Source of the DNA: Hymenobacter puniceus
Lineage (GTDB): Bacteria > Bacteroidota > Bacteroidia > Cytophagales > Hymenobacteraceae
Length of the DNA: 64,000 nucleotides
Reading direction: 5' to 3'
Assembly: GCF_014333525.1 (NCBI RefSeq)
Contig: NZ_JACSCX010000003.1
Span: forward strand, 620,001 to 684,000
Below are positions 9,266-16,478 of the stretch, piece by piece. A program made the position numbers and the translations under genes. Each line of letters starts with the position of its first letter. The stretch's first letter is position 1. The notes under the pieces were generated by a model. The model saw nothing but the letters and a program-made list of their open reading frames with translations. It was not told the origin of the DNA and did no database searches.

Positions 9266-10705
9266 CTACTCCGGAGTTTGCAGTTGTTGAATTTGGTCGG
9301 TAAAGTACGCGCTTTTTTCCGGCTGGCGCACCATTAGCCGTTCATATATTTCAATTGCTTTATCGATTTTGCCCTGTTTGACCATGATTTTGGCCAGGCT
9401 CTCGGATGCCAGCTGCGGCACCACGCTGGTGCTGCGCACCGATAAATCGGCCTGCTCTTCGGTTGGGGCGGGCCGTTTTGCCGCCGACTTCAGCCGCGGC
9501 TGATTCTTCAGGAACTGGTCGATGAGGGTGAGGGAAGAGCGGGCCGGCCGGCGTTTGGGCTGGTGCGCCGCAGCGTGGGCCTGCAGCAGAGCATCGGGCT
9601 CGAAGAACTCGTCGGTAGGCAGGCCGGTGGTCAATTCGCCATCCTGCATCTGCAGCGCATAGCCGAGGCGGCTGCCGCCGCCCAGCAGCGCATATGCCAG
9701 GGCGGCATCAGAATGGAAGGCCGGCACAACCGGCTTGGGCACCGGTGGCAGCAGGCGGGCCAGCACATCATCTTCCTCCTCATCAGCAGTGTCTCCGGTG
9801 AGTTGGTAGGATGAAGGCGCCGGCAGCGTTTCGGCCTCTGCCAGTCCAAACTCAAAGCGGGAAATACCTGCCTCCGCCGGAGGGCGGATGGGCGGCGCTA
9901 CGGGCGGCAGCAGTTCCTCGGCGGCCAATACAGGCTCGTTTGAAGCGTCGGCAACAGCGGTGGCGGCTGGGGCGCTTGCCACCGCAGTAGGCTGCGCGCT
10001 TGCAACTGCCGGCGCTGCTGTAGCGGCTAAGGAATCGGCAACAGCTTCAGGTTCCGAGGTAGCGGCGGCGGCATTCGTGCCCTCAATTAAAGAAGTTACG
10101 GTTTCGGCTGCCGTTTCTACTGGGGCGGCAGCTTCTACAGCCGGCTGAGAGGTTGGGTCGGCGGTGGTTGCCGCTGGCTCGGCGGTGTCTGGCAGGACTT
10201 CCGCTACTTTTTCGGTAGGCGGCTCAGAAACCGGCAGCGTTTCCGTTTCTGCCGGAGCTACCGTTGTGGTGGCAACCGGGGCTTCTTCTGTTACCAGGGT
10301 AGCGCTGCTGCCATCAGCGGAAACCTCTTCCGGCGTGTTTTCCAGCGGCAGCACGTCTTCGGGCTCCAGCGTTTGCAGGAAGGCCGCTGTGTTGCCCGGC
10401 GTAGGGGCGGGTTGCGGCGCGGAGGGCGCGCCTACCAGATGTTGCGGCGCGGGAGCAGCAAGGCGCTCCTGCACCGGCTGCTCCAGTAACTGGCGCAGCA
10501 ATTGGCGGTCGGCGGCGTAGGTGGCAGCCCGGCGCAGGCGCTGGCTGGCCAGCATGCTGCCCCGGTCGTGGGCGGCTTTGGCCAGCAGAATGTGCGCCGA
10601 CTGGCAATACGGAAAAGCCGCCGCCAATTGCTCCAGCTCCCGGGTTTCCGCTTCCGAAATGCCGCCTACGTGGTCCAGAATATGTAACAGCGACGCGCGG
10701 GTCAT
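9266..10705 (-). CDS. Hypothetical protein with N-terminal helical domain, Ala/Pro/Thr-rich middle and C-terminal TPR-like hairpin
   Basis: 479 residues. Residues 1-80 (LHILDHVGGISEAETRELEQ and onward) are helical and conserved in character. About 110-290 is low-complexity A/P/T/E sequence, probably disordered. The C-terminus (LAKIMVKQGKIDKAIEIYE and the following helix) is a TPR-like pair. It sits between lptE and secG with no gap to secG, so it may act with envelope biogenesis, but no function is established. It has no signal peptide, so it is cytoplasmic. Confidence 0.75.
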   Translation of the reverse strand: MTRASLLHILDHVGGISEAETRELEQLAAAFPYCQSAHILLAKAAHDRGSMLASQRLRRAATYAADRQLLRQLLEQPVQERLAAPAPQHLVGAPSAPQPAPTPGNTAAFLQTLEPEDVLPLENTPEEVSADGSSATLVTEEAPVATTTVAPAETETLPVSEPPTEKVAEVLPDTAEPAATTADPTSQPAVEAAAPVETAAETVTSLIEGTNAAAATSEPEAVADSLAATAAPAVASAQPTAVASAPAATAVADASNEPVLAAEELLPPVAPPIRPPAEAGISRFEFGLAEAETLPAPSSYQLTGDTADEEEDDVLARLLPPVPKPVVPAFHSDAALAYALLGGGSRLGYALQMQDGELTTGLPTDEFFEPDALLQAHAAAHQPKRRPARSSLTLIDQFLKNQPRLKSAAKRPAPTEEQADLSVRSTSVVPQLASESLAKIMVKQGKIDKAIEIYERLMVRQPEKSAYFTDQIQQLQTPE

Positions 10706-10837
10706 TTCTTTTTGCGTGTTAGAGGGCCAGATAAGTGGCGCTGGGTTTTGCCGGAAACCAGCCGGCCATTAAAAAAACGAAGTCGGGGGCGCAACAATAC
10801 GGCAATTACCGCACTTGCGCCAGCCCGGCCACCCCGG

Positions 10838-11407
10838 CTACCAGTTCGCCACCGACTTGTTGAAGGTATCAGTGATGATGTTCTGGGTGATACGGCGCGT
10901 GGCCGTGGGGTCGTTGTTGATGCGCGTAATGTCTTGGTCGGCTGGGAAGTCGCCGTTGCTTTGAAACGTCTGCTCGAAGTCCTGCTTGGGGTCCTTGGTG
11001 TTGGAATACTTCACGCGCACCTGAATGGTGAGGCGGTTGACGCCGGCCTGGTCGATGCCGTTTTGGTTCTGGATGGCGGCCGGCGCATAGTCGTAGGCCG
11101 TGATGGCGCCCTCAAACTGCAGGTCGCCGTCGCGCGGCACAAGCTTGAGCGTGGTGTTGCGCTGGAAGTAGTCCTTGAAGTCCTCGGTGAAGCGCTGGGC
11201 CAGGAAAGACGGCCCGTTGCTGGAGTTATTCTGGAAGGTGCTGATGGAAATGGTTTTCACCTCCGGGTCGATGTTGGTGCCCGAAAACGAGTAAACCGAG
11301 CAACCGCTCAGTAAGCTGCAAGCTATAAGCCACAAGCTGCAAGCTAAGAGGGTAGCCGACCTGGTTCCGGCCTTGCGAAAAGGAGCTTGTAGCGCAAGAC
11401 TACGCAT
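10838..11407 (-). CDS. lptE: LptE family lipoprotein (LPS export to the outer membrane)
   Basis: About 189 residues from the ATG at 11407; an alternative ATG lies 12 bases upstream. It is a lipoprotein precursor with lipobox LLSGC followed by SVYSFSGTNIDPEVKTISI, the Bacteroidota LptE-like pattern. LptE is the plug lipoprotein that helps LptD insert LPS at the cell surface. It overlaps the 3' end of the sigma-54 activator gene by about 8 bases. Part of the signal peptide (LACSLWLIACSL) is encoded by five 7-base words at 11311-11345, so its N-terminus seems to have been built from a repeat array. Confidence 0.85.
   Translation of the reverse strand: MRSLALQAPFRKAGTRSATLLACSLWLIACSLLSGCSVYSFSGTNIDPEVKTISISTFQNNSSNGPSFLAQRFTEDFKDYFQRNTTLKLVPRDGDLQFEGAITAYDYAPAAIQNQNGIDQAGVNRLTIQVRVKYSNTKDPKQDFEQTFQSNGDFPADQDITRINNDPTATRRITQNIITDTFNKSVANW
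11311..11345 (-). repeat. Five-unit heptamer array inside the lptE signal peptide
   Basis: On the minus strand the words are AGCTTGC, AGCTTGT, GGCTTAT, AGCTTGC, AGCTTAC, in exact 7-base phase. A partial inverted partner (agcttgtagcgc) is at 11383-11394 on the plus strand. The array is read through as coding sequence for lptE. Confidence 0.75.
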
Positions 11408-12773
11408 TTTCCAAGTCATACTGCTTGAGTTTACGGTAGAGAGTGCGCTCGGAAATACCCAGGTCGTGGGCGGCGTATTTACGCTTGTTGTGGTGCTTTT
11501 TCAGGGCTTTGAGAATCATTTCCTTCTCTTTGGCTTCCAGCGAGAGGGTTTCTTCCTCGGTTTCGTGCGGAATATCTTCCACCCGCTGCACCTCGTCCTC
11601 GTAGTCGGTGGCGTCGTCGTCGAGGGGGCCGGGGGTGAGAATGTATTCGGTGGCGCCGCCATCGGGGGAGGGCTGGCGCAACGGGCGGTTGCCGCTTTCG
11701 TAGGGCGCGGCGTTGATGTTGGTGAACAGGTGGCTGTTCTGGCGCAGCAACTCCTGCGAGTCCTGCGGGCGCTGGCCGGCGGCCATTTCCAACACCAGCT
11801 TCTTGAGGTCGGTCATGTCGCGGCGCATGTCGAAGAGCACTTTGTAGAGCAGGTCGCGCTCCGAGTAGCCGCTGCCGGCCGCATCGGGGCCGGCGGCGTG
11901 CAGCAGCATAGGCAGTTGGCTGGCCTGCTCCTGCGGCAGGTACTGGCGCAGGCGGCGGTTGTCAATCTCGCGGTCCGTCTCCAGCACCGACAGCTGCTCG
12001 GCCACGTTCTTGAGTTGGCGGATGTTGCCGGGGAAGCGGAAACGCTGTAATTCCTGCACCGCGTCGGGCGTCAGCGTTATCGGCTTGACGCGGTATCTAT
12101 CGGAAAAGTCAGTGGTAAACTTTCTGAATAATAAGTAGATATCGTCGCCTCGCTCACGCAGTGGTGGAACCGTAATCGGCACCGTGTTCAGGCGGTAATA
12201 TAAGTCTTCACGAAAGCGGCCCTCGCGCACGGCATCCAGCAGATTCACGTTGGTAGCGGCCACTACGCGCACGTCGGTCTTCTGCACTTTGCTGCTGCCG
12301 ACGCGGATAAACTCGCCGTTTTCAAGCACTCGCAGCAAGCGGGCCTGGGTGCCGAGCGGCATCTCGCCAATCTCATCGAGGAAGATGGTGCCGCCGTTGG
12401 TCACCTCAAAGTAGCCTTTGCGGGCTTCCTGCGCGCCAGTGAATGAGCCCTTTTCGTGCCCGAACAGCTCCGAGTCGATGGTGCCTTCCGGGATGGCGCC
12501 GCAGTTGATAGCAATAAACTGCCCGTGCTTGCGCGGCGACAGGGCATGGATAATCTTGGAAAACGACTCCTTGCCGGAGCCACTTTCGCCGGTTATCAGC
12601 ACCGTCATGTCGGTGGGCGCTACCTGCGTGGCCACCTGAATGGCGTAGTTCAGCGACGGCGCATTGCCGATGATGCCGAACCGTTGTTTGATGCTTTGTA
12701 TTTCGGAAGGTGTCAAATCAGTTGTCTGTTGGTAGTTGTCCGTTGTCAGTTTGGTAGAACGCAGCATCTTCAT
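11400..12773 (-). CDS. Sigma-54 interacting transcriptional activator, AAA+ and Fis-type HTH, no receiver domain
   Basis: 457 residues. The AAA+ domain starts near residue 35 and holds Walker A GESGSGKE (62-69), the sigma-54 loop as GSFTGA (109-114) and Walker B GTIFLDEIGE (128-137). The C-terminus is a Fis-type helix-turn-helix (KYAAHDLGISERTLYRKLKQ). There is no N-terminal receiver or sensory domain, so activity is probably set by level or partner. Such proteins open sigma-54 promoters with ATP. The start is uncertain: the first 20 residues (LTTDNYQQTTDL) are encoded by the heptamer array at the edge of the four-helix-bundle element, and the original start may have been near TPSEIQSIKQ. Confidence 0.9.
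   Translation of the reverse strand: MKMLRSTKLTTDNYQQTTDLTPSEIQSIKQRFGIIGNAPSLNYAIQVATQVAPTDMTVLITGESGSGKESFSKIIHALSPRKHGQFIAINCGAIPEGTIDSELFGHEKGSFTGAQEARKGYFEVTNGGTIFLDEIGEMPLGTQARLLRVLENGEFIRVGSSKVQKTDVRVVAATNVNLLDAVREGRFREDLYYRLNTVPITVPPLRERGDDIYLLFRKFTTDFSDRYRVKPITLTPDAVQELQRFRFPGNIRQLKNVAEQLSVLETDREIDNRRLRQYLPQEQASQLPMLLHAAGPDAAGSGYSERDLLYKVLFDMRRDMTDLKKLVLEMAAGQRPQDSQELLRQNSHLFTNINAAPYESGNRPLRQPSPDGGATEYILTPGPLDDDATDYEDEVQRVEDIPHETEEETLSLEAKEKEMILKALKKHHNKRKYAAHDLGISERTLYRKLKQYDLENA
12717..12751 (-). repeat. Heptamer array, 3' arm of the four-helix-bundle element
   Basis: On the minus strand the words are AACTGAC, AACGGAC, AACTACC, AACAGAC, AACTGAT, five units in exact 7-base phase. 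Bases 12721-12740 pair with 13182-13201 at 17 of 20 positions. Confidence 0.85.
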
Positions 12774-13161
12774 GCGCTTGTGACGACGGTGCGAGCGTAC
12801 GATAATAACGAATGAATCCCTGCAGTAGCTTCTTGCACTCCTGAATAGCTGTCAGAATAAGAGTCAACTCTTCAGAGGAAATATACTGTTGATCAGCGGC
12901 CAGATAGCATTGGGTTTCAATCTCAAATAGTGATCCTCGGGCTATAAATAGAAACTGCAGAGTATCACGCGAGTGTTGGCGGCCGCAGCCTTCAGCAATG
13001 TTGGACGGAATGGAAACGGCGGCCCGGCGCATTTGATTGCTCAAGCCGAAAAGCTCTTCCTTCGGAAAACGCTTGGTCAGGTTATAGACCGCACTGACCA
13101 AAGCCCTGCTTTTTTGCCAGACAACAAGCTCTGTGTAGGACCTTTCAGCTCCGTTTCCCAT
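12718..13161 (-). CDS. Four-helix-bundle protein of the S23 / 23S rRNA intervening-sequence type
   Basis: 147 residues from the ATG at 13161 (MGNGAERSYTELVVWQKS). It carries the family signature ELVVWQKSRALVSAVYNLTK, FPKEELFGLSNQMRRAAVS, SIPSNIAEG and GSLFEIETQ: four amphipathic helices that assemble into a basic pentameric barrel in known members. The family is found inside 23S rRNA intervening sequences and, as Avd, in diversity-generating retroelements; its own role is unclear. The gene is enclosed by inverted heptamer arrays. Its last codons and TGA stop (QTDNGQLPTDN) are the array itself, and base composition is visibly more AT-rich than its neighbours. It interrupts a run of miaB, sigma-54 activator and lptE on the same strand. 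Confidence 0.88.
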   Translation of the reverse strand: MGNGAERSYTELVVWQKSRALVSAVYNLTKRFPKEELFGLSNQMRRAAVSIPSNIAEGCGRQHSRDTLQFLFIARGSLFEIETQCYLAADQQYISSEELTLILTAIQECKKLLQGFIRYYRTLAPSSQAHEDAAFYQTDNGQLPTDN

Positions 13162-13163
13162 AT

Positions 13164-13204
13164 CAACAGACACTAACAACTGACAACCAGCAACTGACAA
13201 CTAA
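13164..13204 (+). repeat. Heptamer array, 5' arm of the four-helix-bundle element
   Basis: Plus-strand words CAACTGA, CAACCAG, CAACTGA, CAACTAA fill 13177-13204 in exact 7-base phase, preceded by related words from 13164. It is the inverted partner of 12717-12751 and touches the miaB stop codon at 13205-13207. Confidence 0.85.
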
Positions 13205-14668
13205 TTATTCCACCGAATCCCCCAGCAACGAACCGCCGGTGCCGGTGTGCACGAAGACGTTCACGTAGTCGCCTTTCTGGTAGTGCTTTTTGGGGAAAAT
13301 GACGACCTGGTTCTGGCTGTTGCGGCCGCTGAGGTGCTGGTCGCTGCGCTTGGAGAAATTCTCGGCCAGCACCCGGTGCATTTTGCCCACGGCCTGCTGG
13401 TTGCGGGCGGCGCTGCTTTTCTGCTGCAAATCAATTATTTCCTGCAGGCGGCGCTTTTTCACGTCCAGCGGTACGTCGTCCTGGAGCTTGCGGGCGGCCA
13501 GCGTGCCGGGGCGCTCCGAGTAGAAGAACATGAAGGCCATGTCGTACTGCACCCAGTCGATGAGGCTGAGCGTGTCCTGGTGCTCTTCCTCAGTTTCCGA
13601 GCAGAAGCCCGCAATCATGTCGGTGCTGATGGCGCAGTCGTTGCCGAGGATGCGGCGGATGGCCTGCACGCGCTCCTCGTACCAGGGCCGGTCGTAGGTG
13701 CGGTTCATCAGAGCCAGGATGCGCGAGTTACCGCTTTGGGCCGGTAGATGGATGTATTTGCAGATGTTGTCGTAGCGGGCCATGGTGTGCAGCACCTCGT
13801 CCGTAATGTCTTTGGGGTGCGAGGTAGAGAAGCGCACCCGCAACTCCGGGCTCACCAACGCCACACGCTCCAGCAGCTGCGCAAAGTTCACGTGCTCCTG
13901 GCCGTCTTCGCTGGCCCACTTGTAGGAGTCCACGTTCTGGCCGAGCAGGGTAACTTCCTTGTAGCCAGCAGCCACCAGATCCTGGGCTTCGCGCACGATG
14001 CTGTGGGCGTCGCGGCTCCGCTCACGGCCGCGGGTAAAGGGCACCACGCAGAACGAGCACATGTTGTCGCAGCCGCGCATGATGCTGATGAAGGCCGTGA
14101 TGCCGTTGCTGTTCAGGCGCACCGGCGTGATGTCGGCGTAGGTTTCCTCGCGGCTCAGCAGCACGTTCACGGCTTTCTGGCCGCCGTCTACCTGCTGGAT
14201 CAGCTGGGGCAGGTCGCGGTAGGCGTCGGGGCCTACGACTAGGTCCACCAGCTTTTCTTCTTCCAGAAACTTGCTTTTCAGGCGCTCGGCCATGCAGCCG
14301 AGCACGCCCACCAGCATGCTGGGCTTGCGTTTTTTGTAGCTGTTGATCTGGGAGAGGCGCATGCGCACGGTCTGCTCGGCCTTCTCACGGATGGAGCAGG
14401 TATTAAGCAGCACGAGGTCGGCGCTGGCCAGGTCGTCGGTGGTATCGAAGCCCTGCTCAAACAGGATGCTGGACACGATTTCCGAGTCCGAGAAGTTCAT
14501 CTGGCAGCCGTAGCTTTCGATGTAGAGCTTGCGGCCCTGACCGGTGCGGGTAGCCGCACTCACGCGCACTTCGCCGGAGGGCTCGTGGGCGTGGGTGGTA
14601 GCGTCCACGGCGGGCGTGGGCAGGGTAGGCGTGTCGAGAAAGTCGAGCGTAATCAGCGGTTGGGACAT
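13205..14668 (-). CDS. miaB: tRNA-2-methylthio-N6-dimethylallyladenosine synthase MiaB
   Basis: 487 residues. The N-terminal MTTase domain has [15 protein letters not shown] (Cys about 55), LLNTCSIRE and GVLGCMAE, giving the three auxiliary-cluster cysteines. The radical-SAM motif is CDNMCSFC within [26 protein letters not shown] domain closes the protein. It adds a methylthio group to i6A37 of tRNAs reading U-starting codons. The first 40 or so residues are a variable leader. miaE, which hydroxylates the product, and mtaB lie elsewhere in this window. Confidence 0.96.
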   Translation of the reverse strand: MSQPLITLDFLDTPTLPTPAVDATTHAHEPSGEVRVSAATRTGQGRKLYIESYGCQMNFSDSEIVSSILFEQGFDTTDDLASADLVLLNTCSIREKAEQTVRMRLSQINSYKKRKPSMLVGVLGCMAERLKSKFLEEEKLVDLVVGPDAYRDLPQLIQQVDGGQKAVNVLLSREETYADITPVRLNSNGITAFISIMRGCDNMCSFCVVPFTRGRERSRDAHSIVREAQDLVAAGYKEVTLLGQNVDSYKWASEDGQEHVNFAQLLERVALVSPELRVRFSTSHPKDITDEVLHTMARYDNICKYIHLPAQSGNSRILALMNRTYDRPWYEERVQAIRRILGNDCAISTDMIAGFCSETEEEHQDTLSLIDWVQYDMAFMFFYSERPGTLAARKLQDDVPLDVKKRRLQEIIDLQQKSSAARNQQAVGKMHRVLAENFSKRSDQHLSGRNSQNQVVIFPKKHYQKGDYVNVFVHTGTGGSLLGDSVE

Positions 14669-14712
14669 GGAAAAAAGCCTCGGCGGCGTCAGCTACACAG
14701 TTCGGTGGAGGG

Positions 14713-14720
14713 CAAAGGTA
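14713..14720 (-). promoter_or_regulatory. -7 promoter box TACCTTTG of miaB
   Basis: The minus strand reads TACCTTTGC, 44 bases before the miaB ATG. No clear -33 TTTG. Confidence 0.4.
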
Positions 14721-14773
14721 GGCTTTTCGGGGCTAAAATGACAGAATGGCAGAGGGGAATGATGTGGTAGTTT

Positions 14774-14916
14774 CTGTCATCCTGAGCTTGCGAAGGACCT
14801 TATCACGCGAGAACGAGCCGCGCTTATGGTAGTTCCTGCAGCGGCTCGGAGGGTTGCGCTGAGGTTCGCGGAGTCGTTCTCATTCTATAAGGTCCTTCGC
14901 AAGCTCAGGATGACAG
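14774..14916. repeat. REP/MITE-like palindromic element, 30-base perfect arms
   Basis: ctgtcatcctgagcttgcga at 14774 begins a 30-base arm that is perfectly inverted at 14887-14916; inside, gagaacga and tcgttctc pair again. The whole 143 bases can fold into one long hairpin. Words of the type GTCATCCTGAGC...CGAAGGACC occur as dispersed intergenic repeats in Bacteroidota. It lies between the miaB promoter and the HAD gene. Confidence 0.85.
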
Positions 14917-14941
14917 TACCGTTCCAATCCACCCTCTCACC

Positions 14942-15637
14942 TCAGCCCAGATAGTCCAGCACCTCGCGGACGTCCTGCACGGTGTGAAACGCCAAGCCCT
15001 CCAGCAGCTCGGGCGCAACGTGCTCGAAAATCCAGTTGGCATGGTAAGGCACGTGCACGGCGCGGAGGCCCAGCCGGGCCACGGGCAGAATGTCGGATTT
15101 CAATGAGTTGCCAATCATCACAAAGTTGTCGGCCGAGGCGTTGTAGCGGGTGAGCAGGCGCTGGTAGGTGGTTTCGTTTTTCTCGCTCACCACTTCCACG
15201 TGGTCGAACAGGTCGCCAAGGCCGGAGCGGGCAATTTTGCTTTCCTGGTCGAACAGGTCGCCTTTGGTGAGCACCAGCAGGCGGTGGCCGCGCTGGCGCA
15301 GCTCTGTCACCACGTCAATTACGCCGGGCAGGGGCTCGATGGGGTAGCGCAGCAGGTCTTTGCCCATGTCGAGGATTTCCTGAATATCGGAGCCGCGTAC
15401 GTTGCCCTGGGTGAGTTGGATGGCGGTTTCAATCATCGAGAGCATAAACGACTTGGCGCCGTAGCCGAACAGCTCCATGTTGCGGCGCTGCACGTCATTG
15501 AGGTGCGTGCTGATGTGGGTGGCGTCGCCGCAATGGGCCATAATTTCAAAAAGACGCGCTTCCACCTGGTCGAAGTGGGGCTGGTTGGGCCAGAGCGTGT
15601 CGTCGGCGTCGAAGGCAATGAGCAGGGGAGCGGGCAT
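14942..15637 (-). CDS. HAD family hydrolase (phosphatase)
   Basis: About 231 residues from the ATG at 15637 (MPAPLLIAFDADDTLW). Motif I is DADDT, motif II lies in LLVLTKGD, motif III is the Lys in VVSEKNETTY and motif IV is MIGNSLKSDILPA-like (MIGNSLKSD). The helical cap follows motif I (about 20-100). The family removes phosphate from small metabolites through an aspartyl-phosphate; the substrate is unknown. It is transcribed divergently from the CAT-like gene. Confidence 0.88.
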   Translation of the reverse strand: MPAPLLIAFDADDTLWPNQPHFDQVEARLFEIMAHCGDATHISTHLNDVQRRNMELFGYGAKSFMLSMIETAIQLTQGNVRGSDIQEILDMGKDLLRYPIEPLPGVIDVVTELRQRGHRLLVLTKGDLFDQESKIARSGLGDLFDHVEVVSEKNETTYQRLLTRYNASADNFVMIGNSLKSDILPVARLGLRAVHVPYHANWIFEHVAPELLEGLAFHTVQDVREVLDYLG

Positions 15638-15683
15638 GGTCTGATAATAGCTGAAAACCCGCGCCAACGGCCCGGAGAGCCAG

Positions 15684-15691
15684 CAAAGTTA
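15684..15691 (-). promoter_or_regulatory. -7 promoter box TAACTTTG of the HAD gene
   Basis: Minus-strand TAACTTTG 46 bases before the HAD start, in the short divergent gap with the CAT-like gene. Confidence 0.35.
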
Positions 15692-15706
15692 CCGAACTTG
15701 CCGGCC

Positions 15707-16348
15707 ATGAAACAGCTGATCGACCAAGCCACCTGGAACCGCCGTGAGCATTTTGCCTTCTTCTCCCAGTTTGAAGAACCGTTTTTCGGGCTGGTGGCGC
15801 CCGTGAACTGCACCGGTGCGCAGGCCGAGGCCAAGCGGCTGGGCGTGTCATTTTTCCTGTACTACCTGCACCACGCCGCGCAGGCCGCCAATGCCGTGCC
15901 CGAGTTCCGTACCCGCATCGAAGATGGGCAGGTGTACCAGTATGAGCAGGTGCACGTTTCGGCCACGCTCGGCCGCCCCGACCATACGTTTTCGTTTTCC
16001 TTTATCGAGCAAAACCCCGACCTGGCCACGTTTGTGGCCTCGGCCGAAGCGGAAATAGCGGCCGTGCAAGCCAGCACCGGTCTGCGTCTGAGTGGTACCA
16101 CTGCCCGCGTGGACGTGCTGCACTGCTCGGCTATTCCGTGGGTGCGCTTCAGCGGCCTCACCCACGCCCGCAGCTTCACGCACCCCGACAGCTGCCCTAA
16201 AATCTCCTTCGGCCAGCTCTACGAGGAAAACGGCGCCACCTACATGCCCGTCTCGGTGAACGTGCACCACGCGCTGGCCGATGGCTACCACGTCGGGCTG
16301 TTTCTGCAGGAGTTCGAGCGGCGGCTGGGTGGTGGGTTGGTGGGGTAA
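15707..16348 (+). CDS. Chloramphenicol acetyltransferase-like acyltransferase
   Basis: 213 residues from the ATG at 15707 (MKQLIDQATWNRREHFAFF); the open frame upstream is antisense to the HAD gene. It has the CAT fold markers: the early FEEPFFGL segment and the catalytic HHALADGYHVG motif near residue 190. The family moves acetyl or acyl groups from CoA to hydroxyls. Chromosomal homologues in this phylum are not necessarily resistance genes, and the substrate here is unknown. The C-terminal RRLGGGLVG is encoded by a G/T-rich word repeat at the gene end. Confidence 0.88.
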   Translation: MKQLIDQATWNRREHFAFFSQFEEPFFGLVAPVNCTGAQAEAKRLGVSFFLYYLHHAAQAANAVPEFRTRIEDGQVYQYEQVHVSATLGRPDHTFSFSFIEQNPDLATFVASAEAEIAAVQASTGLRLSGTTARVDVLHCSAIPWVRFSGLTHARSFTHPDSCPKISFGQLYEENGATYMPVSVNVHHALADGYHVGLFLQEFERRLGGGLVG

Positions 16349-16362
16349 TAGATTGGTGGGTT
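16327..16362 (+). repeat. G/T-rich word repeat overlapping the CAT-like gene end
   Basis: The word GGTGGGTT occurs twice with GGTGGGGTAATAG between, running from the last codons of the CAT-like gene into the REP hairpin. A related array (GTAATGAG, GTGACGAG on the minus strand) abuts the pabB stop at 16464-16481. Confidence 0.5.
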
Positions 16363-16459
16363 GAACGTCATGCTGAGCTTGTCGAAGCATCTCTACCGCT
16401 TCGTTTTGCTGAGCTTATCGAAGCAGTAGAGGTGCTTCGATAAGCTCAGCAGGACGTTC
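16363..16459. repeat. REP-like palindromic element, second family, copy 1
   Basis: Inverted arms gaacgtcatgctgagcttgt (from 16363) and its near-complement ending at 16459, both containing CTGAGCTT(G/A)TCGAAGCA. A second copy of the family is at 31825-31913. It separates the convergent CAT-like and pabB genes. Confidence 0.8.
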
Positions 16460-16478
16460 TTTTTACCTCGTCACCTCA

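Noticed and set aside
12718..13161. Reading the four-helix-bundle gene as a ribosomal protein or as part of a complete diversity-generating retroelement
   Set aside because: S23 is a historical name, and there is no reverse transcriptase or template/variable repeat pair in the window.
15200..15706. 169-residue N-terminal extension of the CAT-like protein
   Set aside because: Antisense to the HAD gene; the CAT-like domain begins at the ATG at 15707.
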